DNA of 64,000 nt from Salinibacterium sp. UTAS2018. Its GTDB lineage: Bacteria > Actinomycetota > Actinomycetes > Actinomycetales > Microbacteriaceae. The stretch is from NCBI RefSeq assembly GCF_004118935.1, contig NZ_CP035375.1, positions 2,418,001 to 2,482,000 of the forward strand, in the 5' to 3' direction. Position numbers and translations under genes: made by a program. The stretch's first letter is position 1. Every line of letters starts with the position of its first letter. The notes beneath the pieces are model-generated. The model did no database searches. It was given only the letters and a program-made list of their open reading frames with translations, and was not told the DNA's origin. Shown here piece after piece: positions 17,629 to 26,881 of this stretch.

Positions 17629-17682
17629 GGCATCAGTCTAGGCTCGCATCCCGCGTGCAGCCTGCGAGCGTAGACTGGTGGC

Positions 17683-18015
17683 ATGCCTCGCCTATTGGTC
17701 GTTCTCGCTTTCGCGCTTGTGGCGGTTGACGTGTTCTCCATCGTGGACGTGGTCCTTACTGATCGCAGCCGCGTGCGCGCTCTGCCGAAGTTTCTCTGGA
17801 TTCTCGTGATCGTGCTCTTGCCTGTTATCGGCGTAGTGCTCTGGTTCATGCTCGGTAAGGCACGTAGTTCTAACTCGGGTCGCACGCGCACTGTTGCGCC
17901 CGACGACGACCCCGATTTCTTGCGCAACATGCGCGCCAAAGAAGAACAAGATGAGCGCATTCGCCGCCTCGAACAGGAACTAGCAGATCTCGACGATGAC
18001 GATAAGACCAACTAA
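17683..18015 (+). CDS. PLDc_N domain membrane protein
   Basis: A 110-residue protein with two helices (LLVVLAFALVAVDVFSIVDV and LPKFLWILVIVLLPVIGVVL) and the WFMLGK exit motif of the phospholipase D nuclease N-terminal domain, here without any nuclease domain. The C-terminal 45 residues are charged and probably coiled-coil (EEQDERIRRLEQELADLDDD). TAGACT stands 6 bases before the ATG (leaderless). Its last 20 bases overlap menD, a constant neighbour in actinobacterial menaquinone loci. Confidence 0.88.
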   Translation: MPRLLVVLAFALVAVDVFSIVDVVLTDRSRVRALPKFLWILVIVLLPVIGVVLWFMLGKARSSNSGRTRTVAPDDDPDFLRNMRAKEEQDERIRRLEQELADLDDDDKTN

Positions 18016-19711
18016 CTCTCCCGCCACCAATTTCTCGGTAGCCCTTCTCGAAGAGTTCGTTCGTCTCGGCGTTCGAGACATTGTGGTGAGTCCGGGCTCG
18101 CGCTCGCAGGCGATCGCGCTTGCTGCTGCCGAGTTCGAGAAGCACGGCCTGCTGCGTTTGCGCGTGCGTATCGATGAGCGCGTCGGAGCCTTTTTGGCGC
18201 TCGGCCTCGCGGTTGAAACGAAGTCGCCGGTGCTGGTCGTCACAACCTCTGGCACCGCGGTGGCCAACCTTCACCCGGCCGTGCTCGAAGCGCATCACTC
18301 GGCTGTTCCGCTCATCATTATCAGTGCCGACCGCCCGGATTCCTTGCGCGGCATTGGCTCGAACCAGACCACCCAGCAGCCCGGCATTTTCGGCACCGCC
18401 GTACACCAGACCTGGGATGTCGAGGCGCCAACGGGTGCTGCCGGCGAGATGGATGCCGCAGCGCAACTGGCGCGCGATGCCGTCGCCGCGGTCAGCGGTC
18501 CCGTTCACCTCAACCTGTCTTTCGATGAGCCTCTGTCTGCGCCCTTCGAGTGGCAGCCCACCGAGGATGCCGTAGCCCCCGAACCGGCAGCTCACCGCGA
18601 GCCCGTGTTCCCCGATCTCTTTAGCGATCTCGACCCCGTGGTCGAGAACACCACGCACCAGTCACCCGGCGCTCCGACGACGCTCGCTCTCAGCCCATCT
18701 CCCGCCACGGTGGTGGTGGCGGGCACCGGCGCTGGCCCCCGCGCCGAGCAGGTCGCTCGCGAGCTGGGCGCACCGCTCATCGCCGAGGTCTCCAGCGGGG
18801 CCCACTTTGGGCCGAACCTCGTCGTGGCCTATCGCGAGCTGTTGAACGCGGCCAACTTTGGCGACCGCGTCGCGCGCGTGATCGTGTTCGGGCATCCCAC
18901 GTTGAGCCGCGAGATTCCGGCACTCATCCAGCGTCGCGGCGTGGAAACCGTCGTGGTGCGGCATCCGTCGGCCGACGACTACAACCCCGGCCGCTGCGTG
19001 CGGCTCTTCGTCGATGAAGTGTCGGTCTCGGGCGAAGCCACCGACCGCGCCTGGTTGGGCCGCTGGGTCACCACGAGCCGTCAGCTGCTCGAAACCGCCA
19101 GCATCGCACCCGATATTGAGGCGGATGCCGGAACCCACGCCAAAGCTGAACTTGCGATCGTGCGCACTCCTGTCGACCGGCGGATGCTCGCCGACGCGGT
19201 CTGGCGCGCAACCTGGCCCCACGATCGCCTCGTGCTCGGAGCCTCACGCTTGATCCGCGAGGTCGACCGCGTTGTTCCCGGCAAGAAGATTTCGGTTCAC
19301 GCCAACCGCGGACTCGCGGGCATCGATGGCACGATCTCGACGGGCCTCGGAATTGCTCTCGCGAGCCAGGCCGAGAAGGGCAACGAGGGGGTCACTCGCG
19401 TGCTCCTCGGTGACCTCGCGATCTTCCACGACGTCGGCGCTCTCATGTTCGGCGTGGGAGAACCTCGCCCGCGCATCCAAGTCATCGTTGGCAACGACGG
19501 TGGTGGCACCATTTTTGACGTTCTCGAGGTGGCAAGCCAGGCGGGCGAAAGCTTTGACCGCGTACTGCTCACTCAGCAGAGTGCCTCCATCGAAGCTCTC
19601 GCCACGGCCTACGGCTGGCGCTACCTTCGGGCGTCCACGCGAGGCGAGCTCGATCAGGCGCTGTCTGCTCACCCTGAACCCACCATCATCGAGGTCCCGC
19701 TCGGACGCTAA
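17996..19711 (+). CDS. menD: SEPHCHC synthase, thiamine-diphosphate dependent
   Basis: A 571-residue enzyme that joins isochorismate and 2-oxoglutarate. The N-terminal domain has VSPGSRSQAIALAA, the ThDP glutamate in RIDERVGAFLALGLA, and VTTSGTAVANLHPAVLEA. The cofactor-binding domain has GLAGIDGTISTGLGIALAS and the metal site in VGNDGGGTIFDVLE. Length and motifs match MenD. It overlaps the PLDc_N gene by 20 bases. Confidence 0.95.
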   Translation: MTIRPTNSPATNFSVALLEEFVRLGVRDIVVSPGSRSQAIALAAAEFEKHGLLRLRVRIDERVGAFLALGLAVETKSPVLVVTTSGTAVANLHPAVLEAHHSAVPLIIISADRPDSLRGIGSNQTTQQPGIFGTAVHQTWDVEAPTGAAGEMDAAAQLARDAVAAVSGPVHLNLSFDEPLSAPFEWQPTEDAVAPEPAAHREPVFPDLFSDLDPVVENTTHQSPGAPTTLALSPSPATVVVAGTGAGPRAEQVARELGAPLIAEVSSGAHFGPNLVVAYRELLNAANFGDRVARVIVFGHPTLSREIPALIQRRGVETVVVRHPSADDYNPGRCVRLFVDEVSVSGEATDRAWLGRWVTTSRQLLETASIAPDIEADAGTHAKAELAIVRTPVDRRMLADAVWRATWPHDRLVLGASRLIREVDRVVPGKKISVHANRGLAGIDGTISTGLGIALASQAEKGNEGVTRVLLGDLAIFHDVGALMFGVGEPRPRIQVIVGNDGGGTIFDVLEVASQAGESFDRVLLTQQSASIEALATAYGWRYLRASTRGELDQALSAHPEPTIIEVPLGR

Positions 19712-19781
19712 CCGGCGGTTGCATTGTCGTACGTTGCTCCGCAGCGATAGCGCTAAGAGGCCTGCCGAGTAGCCTTGAGGC

Positions 19782-20606
19782 ATGAGCACACTCACGCCTG
19801 TCACCGCCGACTTCGAGCTTGCGAGCATCGACCCGTCATCAACTCCTGAGTTCGATGGCGACAAGAAAGATGCCGAAAAGGCCCTCGAGAAGAACGGCGA
19901 AAAGCTCGCCGCGCTTCAAGAGCGACTCTTTGCCGAGAGTAAGTTCGGCGGCGAGCGTCGCGTTCTTCTCGTACTGCAGGCTATGGATACGGCGGGCAAG
20001 GGCGGCATCCTGCGTCACGTTATCGGCGGTGTAGACCCCCAGGGCGTGCAGATTCACGCGTTCAAGGCGCCCACCGACGAAGAGAAGTCGCATGACTTTC
20101 TCTGGCGCATTCGCAAAGAGCTGCCCGAGGCGGGGTTCATCGGTGTCTTCGACCGTTCGCACTACGAGGATGTTCTGATTCACCGCGTGCGCGGTTTCTC
20201 GACGCCGGAAACCGTCGAAGAGCGTTACGGCATCATCCAGAAGTTCGAAGAAGAGCTTGTGGCTAACGGAACGGTCATCATCAAGGTGATGCTGCACATC
20301 AGTGCCGATGAGCAAAAAGAGCGTCTGCAGGAGCGACTTGACCGGCCTGAAAAGCACTGGAAGTACAACCCCGGAGATGTGGATGAGCGCCTGCTCTGGG
20401 CCGAATACCAAGAGGCCTACGAGATTGCCCTGCGCCGCACGACAACCGAAAGTGCGCCCTGGTACGTGATTCCGGCCAACCACAAGTGGTACGCCCGCTG
20501 GGCTGTTCAGCAGCTTCTGCTTGATGCTCTCGAGGGAATCGACCCGCAGTGGCCGAGTGCTGATTACGACGTTGAGGCCGAAAAGGTGCGCCTCGCTAAC
20601 AGCTAA
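19782..20606 (+). CDS. PPK2-family polyphosphate kinase
   Basis: A 274-residue kinase that transfers phosphate between polyphosphate and nucleotides. Walker A is LQAMDTAGKGGILRHV (residues 65-80), Walker B is GVFDRSHYEDVLIHRV, and the lid is QKERLQERLDRPEKHWKYNP. Single-domain length fits PPK2; whether it uses NDP or NMP cannot be told from these motifs alone. TAGCCT stands 6 bases before the ATG (leaderless). It is convergent with menF, 15 bases apart. Confidence 0.92.
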   Translation: MSTLTPVTADFELASIDPSSTPEFDGDKKDAEKALEKNGEKLAALQERLFAESKFGGERRVLLVLQAMDTAGKGGILRHVIGGVDPQGVQIHAFKAPTDEEKSHDFLWRIRKELPEAGFIGVFDRSHYEDVLIHRVRGFSTPETVEERYGIIQKFEEELVANGTVIIKVMLHISADEQKERLQERLDRPEKHWKYNPGDVDERLLWAEYQEAYEIALRRTTTESAPWYVIPANHKWYARWAVQQLLLDALEGIDPQWPSADYDVEAEKVRLANS

Positions 20607-20621
20607 CGACGCAGAGGCTCG

Positions 20622-21875
20622 CTAGCCGAACGCTTCGACAATGGGGCGGAATTTGAGCTCCGTCTCCGCAAGCTCTTTTTTGGCGTCGGAGCCGGCCACA
20701 ATTCCCGCGCCGGCGTAGGCGGTGATGCGCGCGCCGCTGACCTGGGCACAGCGCAACGCCACGGCCCATTCACCGTTGCCGTTGGCATCCACCCAGCCGA
20801 CGGGCCCGGCGTAGCGGCCACGGTCGAAGCCCTCAAGTTCGTCAATGAGGCGGATGGCGTCGGGCGTTGGCGTGCCGGCAACGGCAGCCGTGGGGTGCAA
20901 GATTCCGATCAGGTCGAGCCCGCTGGAACGCTGGCTCAGTTGCCCCTCAATGTCAGTCGCGAGGTGCCACAGGTTGGGCAACTGCAGCGTGAATGGGGCG
21001 GATGCCGCGTTCAGTTCGCTGCAGAGTGGTGCGAGGGCATCCATCACGCTCGCGAGCGCGAGCGCATGTTCTTTCTGATCTTTGGGCGAGTTCATGAGCG
21101 TTCCGGCGGCTCGCCCGTCGGAGATGCGGTCGTCGCCGCGCGCGGCACTGCCCGCGAGCACGCGAGCGCTGACGGCGCCATTCTGCACGCGAACGAGCGT
21201 CTCGGGGCTCGAGCCGATGAGGCCGTCGACGGCGAACGTGAAGGTGTCCGGGTAGCGGCTGGCGAGTGCGGTGATGGGTAGGCGTAGATCGGCGTCGACC
21301 GAAAGTTCGGCGCTCTGATCGCGCGCGATCACGATTTTGGCTGCAGCCCCGCGCGATATTTCGCGCAGCGCGGCCTTCACCGTCTTGGTGAAGTTCTTGG
21401 TGCTCATCTCGCCGGGCAGGAAGTCGACGTGCACGAGATCGCCAGCGGGCTCGTGCGGGCCAGTGGGCAGGCCGTCTGAGGTGCCAGGCAATCCGTTTGT
21501 TTCTCCGACGGTGATGGTAGTGACCCACTGAATGCCATCGCGGCTGCCGACGACAACGCGCGGAACGATGAGAACGCTCACGGCATCGGAGGAGTCGGCG
21601 AACGCAAAGCTGCCAAGTGCCACGAGCCCGGTGCCTGCTCGCTTAACGCTGTCGTGCACAATCGCGGTGCGAGCCAGCTCTGCCCATGCCGCAGCGGCAG
21701 CAGTGAAGCGATCTGGGCCGCGGAACTCGAGGCGCAGAAGCTCGCCGATGCCCACGAGGCCTTCTCCATCGCGCACGAAGGCGAGGGGATGCTGCGGAGT
21801 GATCCAGTCGAGCAGGCGGTCAACCGACGCTGTGGGGCGCGTGACAACGCTGAGAATCTCGTGGGTGCTAGCCAT
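20622..21875 (-). CDS. menF: isochorismate synthase
   Basis: A 417-residue chorismate-utilising enzyme that opens the menaquinone branch. The C-terminal catalytic domain includes AAAKIVIARDQSAEL, SSPETLVRVQNG, LAGSAARGDDRISDG, LHPTAAVAGTPTPDAIRLI and GRYAGPVGWVDANGNGEWAV, the conserved block with magnesium-binding glutamates of the anthranilate synthase I fold. The alanine after GSA..RG and GTP..A positions fit isochorismate rather than anthranilate synthase. I start at ATG 21875 (MASTHEILSV), with GGAGA 8 bases upstream, instead of the ATG at 21935. Confidence 0.9.
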   Translation of the reverse strand: MASTHEILSVVTRPTASVDRLLDWITPQHPLAFVRDGEGLVGIGELLRLEFRGPDRFTAAAAAWAELARTAIVHDSVKRAGTGLVALGSFAFADSSDAVSVLIVPRVVVGSRDGIQWVTTITVGETNGLPGTSDGLPTGPHEPAGDLVHVDFLPGEMSTKNFTKTVKAALREISRGAAAKIVIARDQSAELSVDADLRLPITALASRYPDTFTFAVDGLIGSSPETLVRVQNGAVSARVLAGSAARGDDRISDGRAAGTLMNSPKDQKEHALALASVMDALAPLCSELNAASAPFTLQLPNLWHLATDIEGQLSQRSSGLDLIGILHPTAAVAGTPTPDAIRLIDELEGFDRGRYAGPVGWVDANGNGEWAVALRCAQVSGARITAYAGAGIVAGSDAKKELAETELKFRPIVEAFG

Positions 21876-22003
21876 CGCTCTGTCTCCGATTCTGCCCGTG
21901 AACGGACCGCTCTCTAGCCCCTTTGTGCCCCACAAGTATCAGAGTACCTGTCAGTTGCGGCGAAGAAAGTGAGCATCGGCTCTGAGCGCCCTAGACTAAA
22001 GGG

Positions 22004-22804
22004 GTGGGTAAGGCTGACATGAACAAGCGACCGGAAGACGTAGCCGGAATGTTCGACGGTGTCGCAAAACATTACGACCGTACGAACAACGTGCTCTCCG
22101 CGGGAAACGCCGTGCTCTGGCGGGCTGCCACGGTGCGTGCTGTAGCTCCGGCAGCGGGGGAGCGCATCCTCGATATCGCCGCGGGCACGGGCACAAGCTC
22201 GGCTGCTCTTCACCGTAATGGTGCGCGCGTTGTTGGTCTCGATTTCTCCACCGGCATGGTGGAGCAAGCGCGTAAGCGCCACAAGAAGATCGAGTTCATT
22301 CAGGGCGATGCTCAGCAGCTGCCCTTCGGCGATAACGAGTTCGACGCCGTCACGATCAGTTTTGGTCTGCGCAACATTAACGATCCCCGCGCTGCTCTCT
22401 CTGAGATGTACCGCGTGCTCAAGCCCGGTGGGCGTCTCGTCATTACTGAATTTTCGAAGCCTCCGGTCGCGATCGTTCGCGCCGGCTACTTCACCTACCT
22501 CAACCGCGTGATGCCGATCATCGCTGATCGCTCAAGCTCCAACCCCGAGGCGTACACCTACCTCGCGGAGTCGATTCGTGAGTGGCCTGATCAGGGCGAA
22601 CTCAGCCAGTGGATCCGGGCTGCCGGCTTCACCCGCGTTGCGTACCGCAACCTCACCGCCGGCATCGTGGCGATGCACCGTGGGCACAAGCCCGCTGACG
22701 CCACCGTGCTCGCCTCGGTTGCCAAGCGCAAAGGCAATGCCACTCGTCCGATCAAGACGATCACCAAGGCAAAAACCAACTCAGACACCACACCGAAGCC
22801 GTAG
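22004..22804 (+). CDS. menG: demethylmenaquinone methyltransferase
   Basis: A 266-residue class I SAM methyltransferase of the UbiE/MenG family, the last step of menaquinone synthesis. The N-terminal signature is RPEDVAGMFDGVAKHYDRTN, the SAM loop is LDIAAGTGTSSAAL, then DAVTISFGLRNINDPRAALS. The C-terminal 30 residues are a basic Thr/Lys-rich tail. GTG at 22004 is preferred: TAGACT stands 6 bases upstream, and the extra residues GKADMNKRP align with the known actinobacterial N-terminus. The ATG at 22019 is the alternative. Confidence 0.94.
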   Translation: MGKADMNKRPEDVAGMFDGVAKHYDRTNNVLSAGNAVLWRAATVRAVAPAAGERILDIAAGTGTSSAALHRNGARVVGLDFSTGMVEQARKRHKKIEFIQGDAQQLPFGDNEFDAVTISFGLRNINDPRAALSEMYRVLKPGGRLVITEFSKPPVAIVRAGYFTYLNRVMPIIADRSSSNPEAYTYLAESIREWPDQGELSQWIRAAGFTRVAYRNLTAGIVAMHRGHKPADATVLASVAKRKGNATRPIKTITKAKTNSDTTPKP

Positions 22805-22831
22805 CGCTTCGCAAAAGAAACCGGTTGATCA

Positions 22832-23908
22832 GTGAACCCGAGTGTTCCGCCTGCTCGTCGCAGCAACACCCTGAGCTCTTCGTTGGGGCTGGGAGAAAAG
22901 CTCTTTGCCTCGAGCGATGAGCGTCGTTTCGCGACGGCGATTGAAAAGGGCCTCGACGAGGTCGAAGCTGGCTTGCTTTCGCACATGGCCTTTGCCGATG
23001 AAATCGCGGATGCCACGAGCCGCTACCTGCTCGAAGCCGGTGGCAAACGCGTGCGGCCCGTACTCGCGCTGCTCACCGCTCAGCTCGGTGACGGCAACAA
23101 CGCCGATGTGGTTATTGCCGCGCAAGCAATTGAGATCACGCACTTGGCCTCGCTCTACCATGACGACGTGATGGATGAGGCGCAATTGCGTCGCGGTGTC
23201 CCGAGCGCTCAAAATGTCTGGGGCAACTCGGTTGCGATCCTCACGGGCGACCTTCTTTTTGCGCGCGCGAGCAAGCTCGTTGCCGGGCTCGGCGAAGAAG
23301 CGCTTATGCTGCAGGCCAACACTTTTGAGCGGCTCTGCCTCGGACAATTGCACGAAACTCTCGGCCCGAAGCCGGACGAGAACCCCGTCGAGCATTACCT
23401 TCAGGTTTTGGCCGACAAGACGGGTTCGCTGATTGCGACCGCGGCAGAAATTGGAGTGATGTTCTCCAACGCCCCCGCCGAGTACACCAAGCCGGTTCGC
23501 GAGTTCGGTGAAAAAGTTGGGGTGGCGTTTCAGCTCATCGACGACGTCATTGACCTCTCAGCCGAGACCGGCAAGACCGGCAAGAAAGCCGGAACGGATC
23601 TGCGCAGTGGCGTTGCCACGTTGCCGCTCTTGTACCTGCGTGAACTTGCTCTCGTTGACAGCGACGCGGCCGAGCTGCTGACGCGCATCGAGCGCGACGT
23701 CAACGCCAACTTCTACGGCGAAGGCGACGAAGCAGCCATCGATGCTGCCGTTACCGAGCTGCGCGAACATGCCGTGACGAAGAAGACACTAGACGAAGCC
23801 CGCCGCTGGGGCCGCGAAGCTGTTGAAGCCCTCGCGCCGCTGCCCAATGGCCCCGTCAAGAAAGCTCTCACGCGTTTCGCTGAAGGCATCGTCGAACGCT
23901 CTAACTAG
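22832..23908 (+). CDS. polyprenyl diphosphate synthase (menaquinone side chain)
   Basis: A 358-residue all-alpha trans-prenyltransferase. The two aspartate-rich motifs are YHDDVMDEAQLRRG (111-115) and QLIDDVIDLSAETGKTG; GGKRVRPVLALL precedes the first and KAGTDLRSGVATLPLL follows the second. The residue before the first motif region (LASLYHDD) lacks the bulky aromatic pair of short-chain enzymes, fitting a long-chain (hepta- to nonaprenyl) product. It follows menG by 27 bases on the same strand. Confidence 0.92.
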   Translation: MNPSVPPARRSNTLSSSLGLGEKLFASSDERRFATAIEKGLDEVEAGLLSHMAFADEIADATSRYLLEAGGKRVRPVLALLTAQLGDGNNADVVIAAQAIEITHLASLYHDDVMDEAQLRRGVPSAQNVWGNSVAILTGDLLFARASKLVAGLGEEALMLQANTFERLCLGQLHETLGPKPDENPVEHYLQVLADKTGSLIATAAEIGVMFSNAPAEYTKPVREFGEKVGVAFQLIDDVIDLSAETGKTGKKAGTDLRSGVATLPLLYLRELALVDSDAAELLTRIERDVNANFYGEGDEAAIDAAVTELREHAVTKKTLDEARRWGREAVEALAPLPNGPVKKALTRFAEGIVERSN

Positions 23909-23962
23909 TACGCCCACTCGCCCGCGCCCCGGGCGCACCGAGATGAACGGAAAACACAACCG

Positions 23963-25321
23963 ATGAGCAAGCTACGACTCGCCATTGTTGGTGCCGGCCC
24001 CGCCGGAATCTACGCCGCAGACATCCTGCTGAAGGCTGAACGCCAATTCGACGTCTCGATCGACCTCTTCGAGCAGCTTCCCGCGCCGTATGGTCTCGTA
24101 CGTTACGGCGTTGCCCCCGATCATCCGCGTATCAAGGGCATCGTCAACGCCCTGCGAGACGTGCTCGACACCGGCAACATCCGCCTCTTCGGCAACGTGA
24201 CGTACGGGCGCGACATCACGCTCGACGACCTCAAGAAGCACTACAACGCGGTCATCTTCTCGACCGGTTCAGTGCGGGATGCTCCGCTTCCGATCCCCGG
24301 CATCGACCTGCCCGGCAGCCACGGTGCCGCCGACTTCGTCAGCTGGTACGACGGCCACCCCGACTTTCCGCGCGAGTGGACTCTTGACGCGAAAGAGACC
24401 GCCGTCATCGGCAACGGAAACGTCGCGCTCGACGTCGCCAGAATGCTCGCTAAACATGCGGATGACCTGCTGCCGACCGAGATTCCCGCCAACGTCTACG
24501 AGGGCCTCAAATCGAGCCCTGTGACCGACGTGCACGTCTTCGGTCGTCGTGGCCCCATGCAGGTGAAGTTCACGCCTCTCGAGCTTCGCGAACTTGGCGA
24601 GCTTGACGACGTTGACCTGGTTGTCTACGAAGAAGACTTTGACTACGACGACGCCTCCAAGGCCGCCATCGAGTCGAACAAACAGATCATGGTTCTCGAC
24701 CGCATCTTCACGAAGTGGCGCGGCCAAGAAAAGGGCACCGCATCACGTCGCCTGCACCTGCACTTCTACGCCGGCCCCGTCGAGGTGCTCGGTACTGATC
24801 GTGTTGAGGGCTTCCGTTATGAGCGCACCACGCCAGACGGCCAGGGCGGAGTCGTCGGCACCGGCGAGTTCCGCGAGGTCGAGGTGCAGAGCCTGTATCG
24901 CGCTGTTGGCTACTTCGGTTCGCCGCTCGACGGCATCCCGTTCGACGACCACCGCGGTGTCATTCCTAACCGCGAAGGTCAGGTCATCGACGACAACGAC
25001 GAGCAGGTTCACGGCGTGTACGCGACCGGCTGGATCAAGCGCGGCCCCGTTGGCCTTATCGGCCACACCAAATCTGACGCGATGGAAACCATCAAGCACG
25101 TCATGAACGACCAGGCCAACTGGTGGAGCCCCGAGAACCCCGACGAACAGGCCATCGTCGACCTGCTGAAGAGCCGCGACGTGGAGTACACGAACCTGCA
25201 GGGGTGGCAGTCGCTGGATGCCCACGAGATCGCTCTTGGCGAGCCGGAAGGCCGTGCGCGTATCAAGCTCGTTGACCGCGACGAGATGATCGCGGCCTCC
25301 AAGAGCACCGACTCGGAATAG
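23963..25321 (+). CDS. ferredoxin/adrenodoxin-type NADP reductase (FprA-like)
   Basis: A 452-residue FAD enzyme of the adrenodoxin-reductase family. The FAD loop is LAIVGAGPAGIYAADILL, followed by PYGLVRYGVAPDHPRIKGIV. The NADP-binding loop is VIGNGNVALDVARML and the second site is HVFGRRGPMQVKFTPLELRE. The C-terminal FAD contact is ATGWIKRGPVGLIGHTKSDA. It passes electrons between NADPH and ferredoxin, for example to P450s or Fe-S enzymes; no ferredoxin gene is adjacent. It follows the prenyl synthase by 54 bases. Confidence 0.93.
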   Translation: MSKLRLAIVGAGPAGIYAADILLKAERQFDVSIDLFEQLPAPYGLVRYGVAPDHPRIKGIVNALRDVLDTGNIRLFGNVTYGRDITLDDLKKHYNAVIFSTGSVRDAPLPIPGIDLPGSHGAADFVSWYDGHPDFPREWTLDAKETAVIGNGNVALDVARMLAKHADDLLPTEIPANVYEGLKSSPVTDVHVFGRRGPMQVKFTPLELRELGELDDVDLVVYEEDFDYDDASKAAIESNKQIMVLDRIFTKWRGQEKGTASRRLHLHFYAGPVEVLGTDRVEGFRYERTTPDGQGGVVGTGEFREVEVQSLYRAVGYFGSPLDGIPFDDHRGVIPNREGQVIDDNDEQVHGVYATGWIKRGPVGLIGHTKSDAMETIKHVMNDQANWWSPENPDEQAIVDLLKSRDVEYTNLQGWQSLDAHEIALGEPEGRARIKLVDRDEMIAASKSTDSE

Positions 25322-25334
25322 GGATAGACCGCCG

Positions 25335-26810
25335 CTACTGAACGGCGGCGGTGAGGCGCGCGAGGTTGTCGAGAACCTTTGAGCGTCGTGGGCGCTTCAT
25401 CCACTCCTCAAGGGTGAGCTCGCGACTGACGGCCCGGTACTCCGATTCGAGCTCACGCATGTCGGCGATGAATTCGGCACCGCGCACCATCACGGAGATT
25501 TCTAGGTTGAGACTGAACGAGCGCATGTCCATGTTGCTCGAGCCGATGACGGCGACCTGGTCATCGATCGTGAAGTGCTTGGCGTGCAGCACGGTGGGTT
25601 CGGGGAAGAGCCAGATCTTTACGCCGGCTCGCAGGAGCGTCTCGTAGTAGCTGCGCTGGGCGTGATAGACCAGAGCCTGATCTGCGACCTCCGAGACGAA
25701 GAGTTGCACGTCGAGTCCGCTTTGAGCCGCGGTAGTGATGGCGTAGAGCATCGAGTCATCCGGCACAAAATACGGGCTGGTGATGATGACGCGTTGCTGA
25801 GCGGCGTAGAGCAGAGAGTTGAACAGCCGAAGGTTGTTCTCGCCCTCGAAACCGGGACCACTCGGTACGACTTGGGCGTCGAGACTCGCGCTGGAGTTGG
25901 TCGCCGGCGCGAGCGACCCCTCTCGGACGAGCAACTCGTCGGTTTCGCTGTACCAGTCGGTGATGAAAAGGGCGTTGATTCCGGCAACGATCGGGCCCTC
26001 GAAACGAACCATGAGGTCTTTCCACCGAAGCCCGCGCTTGAGGTTGGCGCGTTTGTTGTACGAGGAGTCGACCATGTTCTGCGATCCCGTAAAAGCGACG
26101 TTTCCGTCGATGATGAGGATCTTGCGGTGGTTACGCAGGTCGGGGCGCTGGAACTTCCACTTCAGCGGTTGAACCGGCAACATGACGTGCCAGTCGACAC
26201 CGATTTTTTTCAAATGACGGATCGTGGCGAAATAGCCCGGTGACCGCAGAGACGCGATGTGGTCGAGGAGCACCCGCACCCTCACCCCGCGCTGCACTGC
26301 ACGCTCGAGGGCATCGAAAAAGGGCCGTGTGGTGGAGTCAACGCTGAGAATGTAGAACTCGACGTGCACAAAACTGGAGGCGTTGTTGACCTCGGCGATC
26401 ATGGCATCCAACGACTCTTCGTATTCTGAGTGCAGCGTCGCGGTGTTGCCGCCAACCAGAGGCATTGCACCAAGGGTGCGGTTGAGTTCGACGACAGGCT
26501 TGAGCCATGTGGGCCACGGTTCATCTTGTGCGACCTGATCCATGCCCTCAGTCGATTCGATGATGAACTGATTGATCTCAGCCTGCTTCTCGCGGCGACG
26601 CTTGGGGAGTTTGCGGCTGCCAAATATGAGGAACAGGATGATGCCGAAGTAGGGGATGAAGAAGATAGCGAGCAACCAGGCCATGGCGGTCTGCGGTCGG
26701 TGATTGCGCGGAACGTAGATGATCGAGAGCACTCGAATCATAAAGTCGATGACGACAAGAACAGCAGCGAGAACCGCTGTAAAACTGAAGTCAATGCTGC
26801 CCAAGTCCAT
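25335..26810 (-). CDS. cls: cardiolipin synthase (PLD type)
   Basis: A 491-residue membrane enzyme that joins two phosphatidylglycerols. Two N-terminal helices lie in the PLDc_N region (residues 5-65). The two HKD motifs are NHRKILIIDGNVAFTGSQN and LHAKHFTIDDQVAVIGSSN, with GSQNMVD and GSSNMDMRSF completing them. TAGACT stands 6 bases before the ATG on the minus strand and no Shine-Dalgarno is present (leaderless). Confidence 0.95.
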   Translation of the reverse strand: MDLGSIDFSFTAVLAAVLVVIDFMIRVLSIIYVPRNHRPQTAMAWLLAIFFIPYFGIILFLIFGSRKLPKRRREKQAEINQFIIESTEGMDQVAQDEPWPTWLKPVVELNRTLGAMPLVGGNTATLHSEYEESLDAMIAEVNNASSFVHVEFYILSVDSTTRPFFDALERAVQRGVRVRVLLDHIASLRSPGYFATIRHLKKIGVDWHVMLPVQPLKWKFQRPDLRNHRKILIIDGNVAFTGSQNMVDSSYNKRANLKRGLRWKDLMVRFEGPIVAGINALFITDWYSETDELLVREGSLAPATNSSASLDAQVVPSGPGFEGENNLRLFNSLLYAAQQRVIITSPYFVPDDSMLYAITTAAQSGLDVQLFVSEVADQALVYHAQRSYYETLLRAGVKIWLFPEPTVLHAKHFTIDDQVAVIGSSNMDMRSFSLNLEISVMVRGAEFIADMRELESEYRAVSRELTLEEWMKRPRRSKVLDNLARLTAAVQ

Positions 26811-26853
26811 GGGCGAAGTCTAGCGAGTTCACGAGCGATAAGAGCCGTGACGA

Positions 26854-26881
26854 CCACGCTGGCGAACGACTACCAGCGTGG
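26854..26881 (-). terminator. hairpin at the antiporter 3' end
   Basis: CCACGCTGG and CCAGCGTGG form a perfect 9-bp stem around 10 bases, overlapping the last antiporter codons and its stop. There is no T-run downstream on the minus strand, so termination is uncertain. Confidence 0.4.

Noticed and set aside
23925..23942. GCGCCCCGGGCGC-type stem between the prenyl synthase and FprA genes as a terminator
   Set aside because: The stem is short with no loop to speak of and no T-run, and the next gene follows on the same strand within 25 bases.
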